64,000 bases of DNA from Diabrotica undecimpunctata (GCF_040954645.1 NC_092808.1:84947389-85011388); one strand, 5' to 3'. Counted from the stretch's first letter, positions 35,953 to 47,090 are shown. Program-made: numbers and translations. Notes: generated by a model not told the origin, from the letters alone.

Positions 35953-37267
35953 ATGATTGTTTATTTTGACTTTAATCTTAGTTTATTGAGCCAATAAAAA
36001 AATTATAACTTATTTGTTATCAAAAGTAAAATAATCCTTATATTACCTGTGTTCGATGGATTCAAAAGATTTTCTAGTTGTCTTTTATCGGGAGAGAAGA
36101 AAGGATAATAATACAAATATATTATATTACAAAGATTTACGTTTCTTTATTTTATATGAACGAATAAAACAATTATCAAATTCTGTCGTTATCTTTCAGC
36201 ATACAAGAAAATAAATCAAATTTTTATAATAATAAGATTTTAAAGCTACATACATTTATATTACGTGAAAACCAATTTTACTTAAATTTTTCTTTACTTG
36301 AAACAAAAAACAACAAAACTTTAAACTTTTGATTAGCCTACCAAAACCTTAGTTCTTAAATTTTAATGCTAATGATCATGATGTCAAAACGATCCTTCAC
36401 AGATAGAAAATTCAATTGTACAAACACTTACAGCTTATTTTCTTGTTGAGTTGTATGTTGGAACATACCCAGAAAAGTCCAGTCTCCTTCACGATGTGAT
36501 CTCTCCTTTTTGGCACCTCGGCTCCTTCCTAACGTTTCTGCAAACCTCCTGCAGACTACACAAAAACACCTGATTCACTTCTCCAAACTCAGCTACTTAT
36601 TTATGACACAAGGACCTCCTTTTGTCAACTTGATGTGGTAGAAATACTTTCACATATACTTCACAAAATGCCCACGGTAGATACAAGGACCTCTTTTAAT
36701 CTACTTGTTATCTCCTTCTGCAAAACTATTCACTTCTTTTCGTTACGCCGGTATCCAAACTCACGAACCACACTCTATCTTGAGACAAACGACTTTTTCT
36801 TTCGATGACCAAATTATCACTCCCTTCTCCGGTCTCATGATCGGCTCACAAAATTCCCATTTAAAAAACGACCGTCCAATCAAAAGGTCAAATTGTGTTT
36901 ACCATGATTTTGGAAAAGCCTAATTTCGGTTTCAGAGAAAAACTAAATAGCTTACTTTAAAATTGGTTTTGTCAATACACCATTTATACATATTTCAAAA
37001 GATTAGAATATGGTCATTTAATACTCGACTATACAAACAATGAAAAGATTAACTTACAGGTAAAATGTCTTCTAATTCTAAACAAAGGTTTTTTTGATAA
37101 TTTTGTTTGAAACGGAAAAAGGTCGATTGCCAAACAAATTTCTATTCTTATCTACACTAAATCTTATCTTAAATTACTATATACATTTTTGTTTATAATG
37201 TTATCTTAAAATTTTATTCCGATGGATATTTTTATTTATTTTTCTTTGGTTGGGAAAGAAGAAACAT

Positions 37268-37271
<4 letters not shown>
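35949..37271. mobile_element. 1.3-kb insertion with TGTTATG/CATAACA ends between TA arrays
   Basis: The segment starts TGTTATGATTG and ends AAACATAACA, with (TA)n on both sides. TG...CA termini and lack of coding potential fit a solo LTR or a non-autonomous DNA element. No internal motif was recognised. Both this and 39053-40445 begin TGTTATGAT but are otherwise not obviously alike. Confidence 0.4.

Positions 37272-37338
<67 letters not shown>
37272..37338. repeat. (TA)n array
   Basis: Pure TA, about 67 bp, between the 1.3-kb insertion and the ribozyme-bearing repeat. Confidence 0.95.
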
Positions 37339-37339
<1 letters not shown>

Positions 37340-37534
37340 GAAGTAACAAGAAGTCCAGAGACCTCTCTCTGATAGTAAATTAGGTGAACCGCAAATTCAA
37401 ATTTACTATCAGAGAGAGGTCTCTGGACTTCTTGTTACTTCGTATAGATGTCGCTGCTAGCGTACCTGGCTTGTTATTTTGGTTATAATAACCAAATACT
37501 AGACTGCATTTCATTTCAGTTGAACTTCCACAAG

Positions 37535-37578
37535 TGCTCCTGATGATGAGTTGAATAACTCGAAACACGTGTAGAGCA
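37535..37578 (+). ncRNA. Hammerhead ribozyme (type I), copy A, complete
   Basis: Stem I TGCTC (37535-37539) pairs perfectly with GAGCA (37574-37578). Core CTGATGA 37540-37546, extra T 37547, stem II GAGTT-GAAT-AACTC (37548-37561), GAAA 37562-37565, stem III from the palindrome ACACGTGT (37565-37572), cleavage base A at 37573 (GUA). All conserved residues are present. As a monomer stem III can close A-U and C-G pairs over a four-base ACGU loop. Confidence 0.8.
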
Positions 37579-37896
37579 ATGGTGAAGTTCCGATTGAAAT
37601 GAAATGCAATCTTTTACTTTCATTTAAACGTCTTTCTCTACGTAAAGAGCGAAAAAGATAGTAATTTTCAAAGGTGAATCGTAGATGCATGTTGAAGTAA
37701 AAATGTACTTCTAGCGTCGTTAAAAGTCTCTAGTAAGAGGCTTTGAATTTGCGGTTCACCTAATTTACTATCAGAGAGAGGTCTCTGGACTTCTTGTTAC
37801 TTCGTATAGATGTCGCTGCTAGCGTACCTGGCTTGTTATTTTGGTTATAATAACCAAATACTAGACTGCATTTCATTTCAGTTGAACTTCCACAAG

Positions 37897-37940
37897 TGCT
37901 CCTGATGATGAGTTGAATAACTCGAAACACGTGTAGAGCA
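37897..37940 (+). ncRNA. Hammerhead ribozyme (type I), copy B, complete
   Basis: Identical to copy A, exactly 362 bp downstream. Cleavage in both copies would release a 362-nt monomer. Confidence 0.8.
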
Positions 37941-37979
37941 ATGGTGGAGTTCCGATTGAAATGAAATGCAATCTTTTAC

Positions 37980-38095
<116 letters not shown>

Positions 38096-38211
38096 TTAAG
38101 GTATATGACCGTTTAATTTAATATAAAAAAATGTGCACTCGTAAGTGAATGGGATGTTTTTCGGTCAATTTGGAGATAAAAAAGACAAGAGTTGTGCTAC
38201 TTTATCTTTAT

Positions 38212-38253
38212 TGAAGACGTTTCGCCTATTGTTCAATAAGCATCATCAGTTCA
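38212..38253 (-). ncRNA. Hammerhead motif, left arm of palindrome
   Basis: Reverse-complement twin of 38870-38911 with the same core, stems and GUC site. Confidence 0.6.
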
Positions 38254-38869
38254 TCTAGAAGAGTGTTATTAGCGATACATCTAATATGAAAAAACAATTA
38301 AGTAAATGATCTTACCTTTAAAAGATCTGTAGCATTACAATGTTGTTATTGCAAAGAAACATCAAAAAATTAATATAATAAATATAACAGCAAAAAATAT
38401 AGAAACACAGAACGCTGGAAGATTCCCAATTTAACTAATTTGTTTTAAATTTCACTTTTGAAAACATTGATTGATTAAATCTATCAAAAAATATAATTGT
38501 CAATTTTGAATTGTTATATAAACAACGGCACGGCTAGGGTTGCATATTTCATAGCAGTCAAGAACCCTAGCCGTGCCGTTGTTTATATAACAATTCAAAA
38601 TTGACAATTATATTTTTTGATAGATTTAATCAATCAATGTTTTCAAAAGTGAAATTTAAAACAAATTAGTTAAATTGGGAATCTTCCAGCGTTCTGTGTT
38701 TCTATATTTTTTTATTTTTTTATATTTCTATATTTCTATATTTATTATATTAATTTTTTGATGTTTCTTTGCAATAATAACATTGTAATGCTACAGATCT
38801 TTTAAAGATAAGATCATTTACTTAATTGTTTTTTCATATTAGATGTATCGCTAATAACACTCTTCTAGA

Positions 38870-38911
38870 TGAACTGATGATGCTTATTGAACAATAGGCG
38901 AAACGTCTTCA
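38870..38911 (+). ncRNA. Hammerhead motif, right arm of palindrome
   Basis: Stem I TGAA/TTCA, core CTGATGA (38874-38880), extra T, stem II GCTTATT-GAAC-AATAGGC (38882-38899), GAAA (38900-38903), palindrome ACGT (38903-38906), cleavage base C (GUC, 38907). Stem III is only two base pairs with no loop, so a monomer could not fold. A dimer could share the four-base palindrome. Confidence 0.6.
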
Positions 38912-38990
38912 ATAAAGATAAAGTAGCACAACTCTTGTCTTTTTTATCTCCAAATTGACCGAAAAACATCCCATTCACTTACGAGTGCAC

Positions 38991-38993
<3 letters not shown>

Positions 38994-39052
<59 letters not shown>
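38994..39052. repeat. (TA)n array
   Basis: About 59 bp of TA between the palindrome and the next insertion. Confidence 0.95.
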
Positions 39053-39056
<4 letters not shown>

Positions 39057-40445
39057 ATGATATGTAAAATCGAGAAAAATATTGGGTTGATTAAAATATT
39101 TCAAAATTCAAAAACATTAAAATAATTCAGATAAGTAGGATAATAACCAACAAACATTTCGAAGAAGGAAAGTTATTAAATTCTTGGATTACCTGTACTA
39201 AACAAAATGTAAGCTATGCATAAATTATTTCTTTGTTATACTTGAGTGACCCGCATAATTTTAAGTGAAATCCAAAGACAATTGAACCGGGTTTTCCAAA
39301 TACATTAATGCAGTGATTAAAGACAATAGAAGAGATTTTAGAAAGAGGTTTTTGTTAGTTTTTAAGAATTATAGAAAAATATTATTTGTAAATAAGTTTT
39401 AGGAAATTTTATAATTATAGGTAAAAATTTGTTTGAAAAAATGGGGGAATTGTGACGAGTTTTGATTGGCGGAGATTGAAAAAGGTGGGATAGGTATGTA
39501 GGAATGAAAGTTTAGCTAGATTTAGGAGAGAGAAAAGATAATCAGTTGGTTTTCCAAGTCTGTAAGACAAAGAGTGATTGTTCTCTGGCGGTTCCCGAGA
39601 AGTAGCAAGCAGTAGTGTTGAATGTTAGTGAGTTTTTGTGGAGTTAGTGTATCTGACGGAAGCTGAAGCAGCAAATATTGTAAGTCATATTTCTCTACTT
39701 ATATTCCAAGAGTCACTGTTCAGGCCAACGAGAGATTCAGTTTATCGTAAAGAGAAGATATTCCAAGAGTCATTTTTCACTCGGGCCAACGAGAGATTCA
39801 GTTTATCGAGAGGAGAAAGGCTATCATAATTTGAATGATTTGTGCTTTTGAAGGAGATCATTAAGGACGATATACTTGCAACAATCTGTTGTAAGATTGC
39901 TGATTACATAGGGAGCGGTTGAGAGGAGATAATATAGTCTACAAGGAACAAGGATTTGGACCACTCATCATCAGAGAGAGATATTTTTGTTTTCTGCAGT
40001 TTTTTCTTTTATTGATAACACAATTTTTACACTTAATTTAGAAAGGATATAAATATTTTGATTAGGAGAGTTAGAATAGTTTGGGATTTTGAGATTTCAA
40101 TTAATATTGTTTGTACCATTAATTTTGATTGTTCACGTACGTAGAACAAAATTTTGAGAATCATTATATGAGATTTGTTTATTGAAAACTTTTGAGTGTG
40201 AATTATTTCATTATTTTTATTTCAATATATAGTGTTAGATCATATGTGTTGTTTGTTATTCCGGTATTCTTGGAACCTTACCTTTCACATGTAATAGCAT
40301 AGATATTGAAGCACGAATTTAACCCTGAGATAAAAGAATTAAAAATTGTGATAGAGTCATAATCATATCATTTAAATAATTTTAATTAATCAAAAAAATT
40401 AATTAGCTAATTATTGCTTGGCGCACCAAGACTTTAAATATCACA
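39053..40445. mobile_element. 1.4-kb insertion with TGTTATGATAT/ATATCACA ends between TA arrays
   Basis: Starts TGTTATGATATG and ends AAATATCACA, imperfect inverted ends if a 3-bp deletion is allowed. It contains two copies of a 50-bp stretch with attccaagagtca and ggccaacgagagattcagtt (39702-39748 and 39760-39808). No convincing coding frame. Solo LTR or non-autonomous element. Confidence 0.35.
39702..39808. repeat. Direct repeat, about 58-bp period
   Basis: ttccaagagtca followed by ggccaacgagagattcagtttatcg occurs twice within the insertion at 39053-40445. Confidence 0.8.
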
Positions 40446-40448
40446 ATA

Positions 40449-40454
<6 letters not shown>

Positions 40455-40494
<40 letters not shown>
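40455..40494. repeat. (TA)n array
   Basis: About 40 bp of TA followed by (TTA)n. Confidence 0.95.
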
Positions 40495-40498
<4 letters not shown>

Positions 40499-40850
40499 AT
40501 TATTATTATGATATTGAAATTTAGTATAGATTTAAATACAGTTACTTCAAAATTCAATAAAATTGCCAAAACAAACAATAAAATTAAATTAATCAGTTTT
40601 GTATTCATAAAATATCTCAATGATCTTAATTATAAACGGCAACTTGTAAATCAAATGTTCAAAAAACGTGTTAAAGTCATTTTAACATTTCCGTCAAGAA
40701 GGAGCCATTCTCTCTCCTGATGCCACCCAATATGTAGCTTCGTCGATTTTCGATACATTTTTAAACTGTTTGTCCTTGTGTCGTGTTGTGTTAATGTATC
40801 ATTTAATGTTTATGGCATTCTATATTGTTGGATAGCCTAATTTGACGAAA

Positions 40851-40889
40851 TGCCCCTGAATATGCTCTAGGAGCGAAAGTACTTGAATA
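40851..40889 (+). ncRNA. Decayed hammerhead motif in Penelope terminus
   Basis: CTGAATA (core G changed to T), T, stem II GCTC-TAG-GAGC, GAAA, palindrome AGTACT, T. Stem II is a compensated variant of GATC/GATC at 4.6 kb, showing selection for pairing in the past. Stem I 3' strand is lost. Probably inactive. Confidence 0.55.
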
Positions 40890-40965
40890 AGATTTAATAA
40901 AAACTGTACTCGATATCTGCCTTTTATTTGATTCAAATTCATTTATTCGAGCATTCAACCTTATA

Positions 40966-41250
40966 TCACTCTAAATAAAAATGTTCACATTCACAAGGTA
41001 TTTTATAAATAAAATTCTTTTTTCTTTCTTGTTTATTTTTAGGTTTAGTTTTAAATAAAATAGATCTCAATGTGTTTGTTGTTTTGGATGTTGTTGAAAT
41101 GTTAAATTTATTTCCTATCGTTTTAAGTTTTTCCGATAATCCTTTTATGTATGGTGTTGTTATTTTCCTTGTATTATTTCTAGGGAATATTATAGGATCT
41201 CGTTCTAAGTTGTTAAGTTCCATTCGGTAAATTTTATTCATTTTATACAT
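40966..41250 (-). pseudogene. Penelope-like protein fragment (pre-GIY-YIG region)
   Basis: 94 open codons: ITTPYIKGLSEKLKTIGNKF, TTNTLRSILFKTKPKNKQERK and the start of the GIY-YIG zinc/endonuclease part, FIYKIPCECEHFYLE (normally IYKIPC.CG..YIGET). It stops abruptly where it meets the ribozyme-bearing segment at 40965. The RT domain is absent. Confidence 0.8.
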
Positions 41251-41515
41251 TCCACTTTATTCCATAAAAGACAAAAATAAAAAAAGCTGTTCTAATTATG
41301 TTAAATGAATACAATTGCGTCAAAATTCCTCAGCAGAATGCAATAGGATCTGGTTACTTATATTAAAAAGAGGTAATCAACAGAAAGAAAATACCACTAT
41401 TATTCAACCAATAACATTCGAGAATACATAATTTATATTTTAAAATAAAATATATATCAGAGTTTGGTGTTAATATTGAGAATATTAATAAATGTAAGAC
41501 CAAATACACACAACC

Positions 41516-41745
41516 AAACTTATATGGAATCGCCATGTATTTCAAAACAATATTTATTTCTTTTGAAAAAACTTATTATTTTTGCAAACAATCCAGGTTT
41601 TTATTAAAAATAAACAAGCCAATAAAACAATCAGATAACACAGCCCGGTACGGTATAGGTTATTTGCTTTAGTTGTAAATTGAATGAAAATAAATAAACT
41701 AACTATCGCTTTAAAAAACAAAAATATGCCTATGTTATCTGGGGA
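41516..41745. other. Nothing recognised
   Basis: AT-rich spacer before the Tc1 copy. Confidence 0.3.
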
Positions 41746-41749
41746 TAAC

Positions 41750-42720
41750 TGATGTGCAAAAGGGAAAGATTACTGGTCTTGTGGAGCAACAAATGCCTCA
41801 GAGAGACATAGCTGCAGTGGTAGGCGTAACACAGGTCGTTGTATGCTAGGTATCAGGAGTTAGAAACGCTTAAGAGTAGACAAAGATAAAGTTGCCAAAA
41901 AGTAACAACGGCTTGCCACGATCATTTTATTGTCCAAGTAGATAGAAGATACCCAACACTTTTTCACCCGGAACTCCAAAAGCAGCTTTTGGAAGGTACA
42001 GATGTAAGTGTTTCAGTTAAAACTATAAGAAGAAGACTTCGTGACCAAAGACTATACAGCAGTAGACAGTTACAGGTTCCCGAGTTAACCAGGCAGCATA
42101 AGATTGATCGCCTAAATTAGTGTCTTTAATACCAAAACATGAACATTGGAAATTGGCAAAATGCGCTAGTTTCAGACGAAACCAAGATTTGTGTAAAAAC
42201 ATATAACTAATGAATTCGTGTATTTAGAGGGCGAGGAAGACAAGCAAAAATGGAAACAACCAGATCTGTTCACAGACATAAAGGAGGAAGTATTATATTC
42301 TGGGGAAGTAATATGGTCGGTGAAAGAACTCCTTTAATTTTCATTCAACCAACTTTAATAGCTCGCAGGTATGTTGATTTTGCTCTAGAATCTGTAGTTA
42401 GACTCTGAAAAAGTGCAGTCGAAAAAAATTTAATTTTCATGCATGATAATGCATCTCCACATACCAGCAGTGTCACTACAGACTTCCTTGAAGCAGAAGA
42501 TATCACTATTTTGTAGTGGCCTGCTTGCTCACCCGACCTTAACTCTATAGAGCATTTGTTTGATATGCTTAAAAAACGAATTAGACCTCGCCGGCATAAT
42601 TCGCAAAACACTGTACAGCTAGTACAAGTTGCTTTTAAAGAAAAGAAACATCCTACCACAATAAAATCTGGACAATTTGTTTAGGAGCATGCCCACGGGA
42701 ATTGGAGCTTGTATAAGGCC
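41750..42720 (+). pseudogene. Tc1-like transposase, decayed
   Basis: Recognisable in order: a helix-turn-helix with RDIAAVVGVTQ (41795-41835), PTLFHPELQKQLLEGTDVSVSVKTIRRRL-like sequence (41950-42035), SDETKICV (first Asp, 42173-42195) and SIIFWGSNMVGERTPLIF (42285-42340). MHDNASPHTSSVTTDFLEAEDITIL (second Asp, 42438-42515) and WPACSPDLNSIEHLFDMLKKRI (third acid, 42518-42585) follow. Many single-base shifts. No terminal repeats were assigned. Confidence 0.8.
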
Positions 42721-42778
42721 TAGGGTTAGTAACTACTACTAAAAAGAACATAAATAAATAAAAGCAATTTAAACATAC

Positions 42779-43166
42779 TGTTACGATAGATGGTGACGTG
42801 TCGTATGACTCAGAACGGTAAACATGTTTATCACTAATATGCTTATTCATTCGAGTATTTTCTAGGTAATGCCTACCTGACAACACCCTTTGTTATAAAA
42901 ACAACAGTTCGAAACTTCTGGAGACGAGTCGATGTGAAGACCAGTTTGCCTTTACCATTTTCGCCGCTCAGTCTGGTCGAGAGGAATGTCGACTCTTCGA
43001 GATAACGGCAGTTTATGTATATAAATAAAACATTTTATATGGAACAACAGTTAATTTTGAAGACGCGCTCGCGATTTAAATTGTATCGTTCGTCAAATAA
43101 ATTGTACAGTAGTTTAATAAACTGATATAAATTACCGTGTGTTTTATTAAATTAAAATAAGAACAA
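42779..43166. mobile_element. Probable solo LTR (gypsy type)
   Basis: It begins TGTTACGATAG and ends near AATAAGAACA. A TATA-like ttataaaaac lies at 42892, followed by a GC-richer transcribed part (gttcgaaacttctggagacg), AATAAA signals at 43024 and 43099, and a tail taccgtgtgttttatt like that of the segment at 19652-19831. Exact ends and target duplication (atac/atat) are uncertain. Confidence 0.45.
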
Positions 43167-43497
43167 TATAATAAATTAGTCAAGAATTAATAAATAAAAT
43201 AGAATAAATTATAAATTAATTAAAATACTACAATACCTTCTAGTACATTGAAATTTTGTATGCCATTGACTTTAAAACGAATATTTCAATTTTATTATTT
43301 AAGAATTTATCGGTTTCTTTAATTTTTATGTATTGGTGATTAAATTGCTTTATAATAAATATTCTTTGACTTCGTAGGTTGGTTTTTTTAAATTAGATTA
43401 AAATAATAAGAAATATCAGATGACTCCATATAAGTTTAGTTGTGTGTACTTACCAGTTCGGGAGAGTATCATGAGGTTTTTTCTTGTTTTTTTTTCT
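43167..43497. other. Spacer; Penelope-tail-like end
   Basis: 43440-43490 (acttacc...gagtatcatgaggtttttt) resembles 50620-50665 in the Penelope 3' tail. The rest is unassigned. Confidence 0.3.

Positions 43498-43588
<91 letters not shown>
43498..43588. repeat. (TA)n array
   Basis: About 90 bp of TA between a Penelope-tail-like stretch and a mariner-like copy. Confidence 0.95.
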
Positions 43589-43591
<3 letters not shown>

Positions 43592-43599
43592 ATTTTATA

Positions 43600-43990
43600 T
43601 AAAGGGTGATTCATCAATTTGACATTTCTCTTTTGTTCAGTATAGTTTGGCATTTCATGATGAAAAGATTAGCTCGGCACAGCGTCTAGAAATTATTAAG
43701 TTGTATTTTGAAAATGGGAGTTCTGTGGGGAATGTGTTTCGTGCGCTTAGAGCAATTTATGGTCCACATAATCAGCCTACCGAACGTACAATTCGCTTTA
43801 CGATTAGTAAGTTTGAAACCCATATATGCATATGACAAGCTTGGCTTGTCATATGCAACAACTTGGCGTATTTTACGTAATGATCTTGGTTTAAAAGCTT
43901 ACAAAATTCAATAAGTGCAAGAGCTGAAGCTGACCTACCTTCCGAGTTGTCAGCGTTTCAGTCGATGGGCTCTTGATAAGCTTTCAGAAT
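43600..43990 (+). pseudogene. Mariner-like transposase, N-terminal part, internally deleted
   Basis: 43650-43835 gives FHDEKISSAQRLEIIKLYFENGSSVGNVFRALRAIYGPHNQPTERTIRFTISKFE, the N-terminal helix-turn-helix. After a jump, 43835-43915 gives KLGLSYATTWRILRNDLGLKAYKIQ (second helix-turn-helix), then a short remnant. The catalytic domain is missing. It follows gggtgattcatcaatttgac at 43602, a possible terminal repeat. Confidence 0.75.
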
Positions 43991-44095
43991 GTTAAAAAAG
44001 TTTTTTAACATCTCTAACTCTACAATTCTAAGCTACGGTAAGATCAATAATGTTTTTAATAGATAATATATGGTAGCTAATTATAATTTATTCTC

Positions 44096-44149
44096 TTTCA
44101 GCCCTGAAGAAGCCAAATTAATTCTCTTTGTCGAAAACGTTCGGCGAAA
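44096..44149 (+). ncRNA. Hammerhead-like ribozyme motif
   Basis: Stem I TTTC-A-GCC (44096-44103) pairs with GGCGAAA (44143-44149) with one bulge. Core CTGAAGA (44104-44110), extra A, stem II GCCAAA/TTTGTC with one mismatch (44112-44132), GAAA (44133-44136), palindrome AACGTT (44136-44141), cleavage base C (UUC). All catalytic core residues are present. A TA/TATG array follows at 44204. Confidence 0.6.
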
Positions 44150-44203
44150 CAATTGATACTCATTAGAGTCTTTCTTGCAGATTTCCCCAATATTTAAGAG
44201 TTT

Positions 44204-44211
44204 ACTATATG

Positions 44212-44272
<61 letters not shown>

Positions 44273-44323
44273 GTATATGTATGTATGTATATATATATGT
44301 ATATATATATATATATGTATATG

Positions 44324-44372
<49 letters not shown>

Positions 44373-44400
44373 GTATGTATATATATATATATATACATAT
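44204..44400. repeat. (TA)n / (TATG)n array
   Basis: TA array with interspersed tatgtatg units. Tyr/Ile frames on both strands are artefacts. Confidence 0.95.
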
Positions 44401-44409
44401 AATTATAAT

Positions 44410-45235
44410 GTAGCTAATAGGAGGAGCTAGACAAGGATACGTATTGTCTCCGTTGTTATTAAATTTTAAAATAAAGCTATTTTTGAGGAAACATTATCAG
44501 AAGATCGAAAGAGTATACGGTATAGGAATAAACAAAAAATCTAAAAGAATACGAATACCGCAGTTGATACAGTTGCTTTAGCTGATAGTCTAGAATCACT
44601 ACAACACTTAGTAGCTCAATGCATCTAGCATGTACTAGAAACGAACGTAAGGAAAACCAAGTTAATAATTATTCCAAAGCGGCATATTAGGGAGTCTAGC
44701 CTAATTGGAACACAAGTGAAAGGATTAACAATTAAAAGTCTCTAGGATCCTAGGGAAATGAGAACAAAAACGAAGGTAGAGAAATAAGGGAATGGATTAA
44801 AATTACGAGGTAAACATTTGTCAAGATAAAAAAAATGGAATCAAAGGCTGAATACTAAACAGAACTTATAAAGAAGTTTAAAGCATTTCAAATGTAGTGT
44901 ATAGTGTAGTGTATAGTGTAGTGTTACAGGAGGGTTATGTAGCGTAAATTCAGTAAGTTACAAATAACGAAGTATTAAGATGACAACAAAAGGATTGTTA
45001 GGCCATACAAACTAAAAAAAAGGGGACAGTTGAAATATTTAGGCCACATTAGCAAAGGTCAGAAGTATGAAATACTAAGGCTCGTTATGCAAGGAAAGGT
45101 CAATGGTAAAAGACATATAGCCCAAAACATGGTTTGGAAACCTACGTGAGTGGTATACGAGTAGACGTTTTCAGAGCGGCTGTCGATAGGATGCTGATAG
45201 CTCTGATGATAACCAACCCTTATACATAAAGGACA
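44410..45235 (+). pseudogene. LINE ORF2, RT middle to C-terminus, decayed
   Basis: It starts with [19 protein letters not shown] (RT block 4, 44418-44470). The catalytic block is destroyed. The tail reads KKRGQLKYLGHI-like sequence (45015-45050), MQGKVNGKR, ETYVSGIRVDVFRAAVDRMLIALMITN (45150-45220). RTE-like LINE. Confidence 0.75.
44896..44927. repeat. Short minisatellite, unit about 11 bp
   Basis: Three near copies of tagtgtatagtg inside the LINE remnant. Confidence 0.7.
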
Positions 45236-46890
45236 AAAAAAGAAGACTTAGTATTTTCTAAAGAAAGCTCTAAAAAGGTTCCAATACTACAATTCTACAA
45301 AGATATAACTCATATTGAAATCAGTGATCGGCCTATTCTATATTATAATAAAGATATAATATTACCGTGTATATCTGTATTATCTTTATGTTAAATAAGG
45401 GTAGTTTCACTTTGTTAACTAGCCTTTATTTTTAGTATTAAGAGGAAAGTTTTGAATGTGGTGCTTTTATTTTACGATATGGCTATAAATTGAAATGTCT
45501 GAAGTACCTTTAATTTTTCAGGACTACGACCAGTGGAGCGGGTGCAATGTAAGGAACTAAAAAGATATCTAGTTAGTGTATCCAATGTGTTTACTAATAT
45601 CGTTTATTTTTTGGAAAAAGTGGTCAAGAAAAATCATTTATTATTAATTTATTATTTTTTAACTAGAAAGTTGTTTTGTATATATAAGCTTTTATTAAAT
45701 ATATATTAATGCAAGCGACTGGGGATGAGGTTTTTCCTGAAGGGGATTTCATCTTTCCAGCCACCCTCGGAGTTTCCCCCACAAGTTTCCGAGACCAATT
45801 GGGCGTCACGTTGCCGCTTTCCGCATCCAATAAGCGTCGCGCACCAGCCGATAAAAATCCTCGGGCTACATTATCAGCCATGATAGCGAGACCGGCTCGC
45901 TCAGACTGATTCGTTTCATAAATCCGAGGGAATTTGGGAGAATTACAGACATCTTTCACCCTCTCCTTTTCGCTCCCTTCACCCCGAAACTTATTAATAA
46001 GTACGTTTATATCCTTCCTGAACAGAAGTAATGGTCTTTGTAATCGTTTCCGGACTACGTTAACAAGTTTACAGCTCCAATTGTATTGTACCTACTTTAT
46101 GTCGGCCGCTCTAAATATTCTCATCACCACTGTTCTGGCAGTTTGAAAATATTGGTAATGTTATATAGGGTAAAACGAATTAAAAAATTTGATCAAGAAA
46201 ATGTACCTATCAATAAGAAAATAATCTTTTTTTTTTGTTTTTAGATTTACCGACTTTTGTTAAAACCAAAAACGTTAATTAAAATTGTGAGATTATGAGG
46301 TGTTATAATTCAAAATCATAAACCTTTTTTTTTCGTGTTATAATTTAAAATCATCATTTTTTTTAAACATCTTATAATTTTATGACATTGTACGGTAGGA
46401 TGTTTACTGGAGACTGTTTTTTACATTTACATATCGGTAATTCGTTGTTATATTTTGTTATTAGTACACTTGTTTACTGTCCACACTTCATGGAGTCATA
46501 TTGTGTCCCATTCTTTTATATTATAATAATTTAGACATCCTTGTATTCATCTATATTCGTGTTTATAGATTTTAAATTATTTTAATAAAAAAAATAGTTC
46601 GTGGTATGTTTACAGCATTCCTCTTTATTTCAATATCTTTTCCTCAAATTTCAGTCCTTGTACTCATTCTATCATTCCTTTTAGAATATACTCTCAATAC
46701 TAACACATACAATTTATAATTTTGTTCCTGATAGAGCTTAAAGAATCAAAAGCAGGTTGATTTTTATTTACAAATTGTAGTTTTTTTGTTGCATATTTAA
46801 ATTTTTTCTGTTTATATTTGTCGAAAGTATGACGTCAATGACTTCTTTTATATAATTTTAAATATGATACCCTATATTTAATTTCTTTAA
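45236..46890. other. No gene recognised; GC-rich island 45705-45970
   Basis: 45705-45970 has a markedly higher GC content than its flanks and is open on both strands (minus 45663-45959, plus 45709-45909). I could not match either frame to a family. The rest is AT-rich. Confidence 0.35.
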
Positions 46891-46917
46891 GAGACAACTG
46901 TAACGCCTAAGTTCAGA

Positions 46918-47090
46918 TGATCGCGCGTACAACAAACCGCGCGACTAAATATGCAGAGTAGTCATATACAAATGTTTATATGGTCGCGCGTCATCGCGCG
47001 TAAACTTGCGATCGTGCACGATTGTCTTGGCTCGTCGCCAGTATCTTGATTCGCGCGTAATTTGCGCGACGTCGCGCGTATTGAAGTACA
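46918..47090. promoter_or_regulatory. GCGCG motif cluster in Harbinger left subterminal region
   Basis: At least seven GCGCG or CGCGC occurrences in about 170 bp (tcgcgcgtac, ccgcgcgac, gtcgcgcgtcatcgcgcgta, ttcgcgcgta, tgcgcgacgtcgcgcg). The right end also has several (49556-49615). In a 70% AT setting this is not chance. Likely binding sites for the element's own DNA-binding protein. Confidence 0.6.

Larger units (their letters stand above)
38131..38992. mobile_element. 862-bp palindrome (fold-back) with a hammerhead motif in each arm
   Basis: The left arm begins atgtgcactcgtaagtgaat and the right arm ends in its exact reverse complement. The arms meet around cggcacggctaggg...ccctagccgtgccg near 38527-38579. 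They are near-identical, apart from a short tatttctat expansion near 38705-38745 in the right arm. There is no coding capacity. TA arrays lie outside both ends. It may be an inverted dimer of a ribozyme-bearing Penelope-type terminus. Confidence 0.75.
40836..41515. mobile_element. Penelope-like element ends, back to back
   Basis: 40836-40965 (plus) is the ribozyme-bearing terminus, matching 4610-4740. 40966-41250 (minus) codes for the part of the Penelope protein just before and into the GIY-YIG domain. 41270-41515 (plus) is the 3' coding tail (KKAVLIMLNEYNCV, decayed WL.ILK.E) and its non-coding extension, which recurs at 50440-50630. Three rearranged pieces of one family in alternating orientation. 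Confidence 0.7.

Noticed and set aside
38131..38992. Simple Tc1/MITE-type inverted repeat
   Set aside because: The arms meet almost without spacer, lack a known terminal signature and contain hammerhead motifs, which fits a ribozyme-bearing fold-back better.
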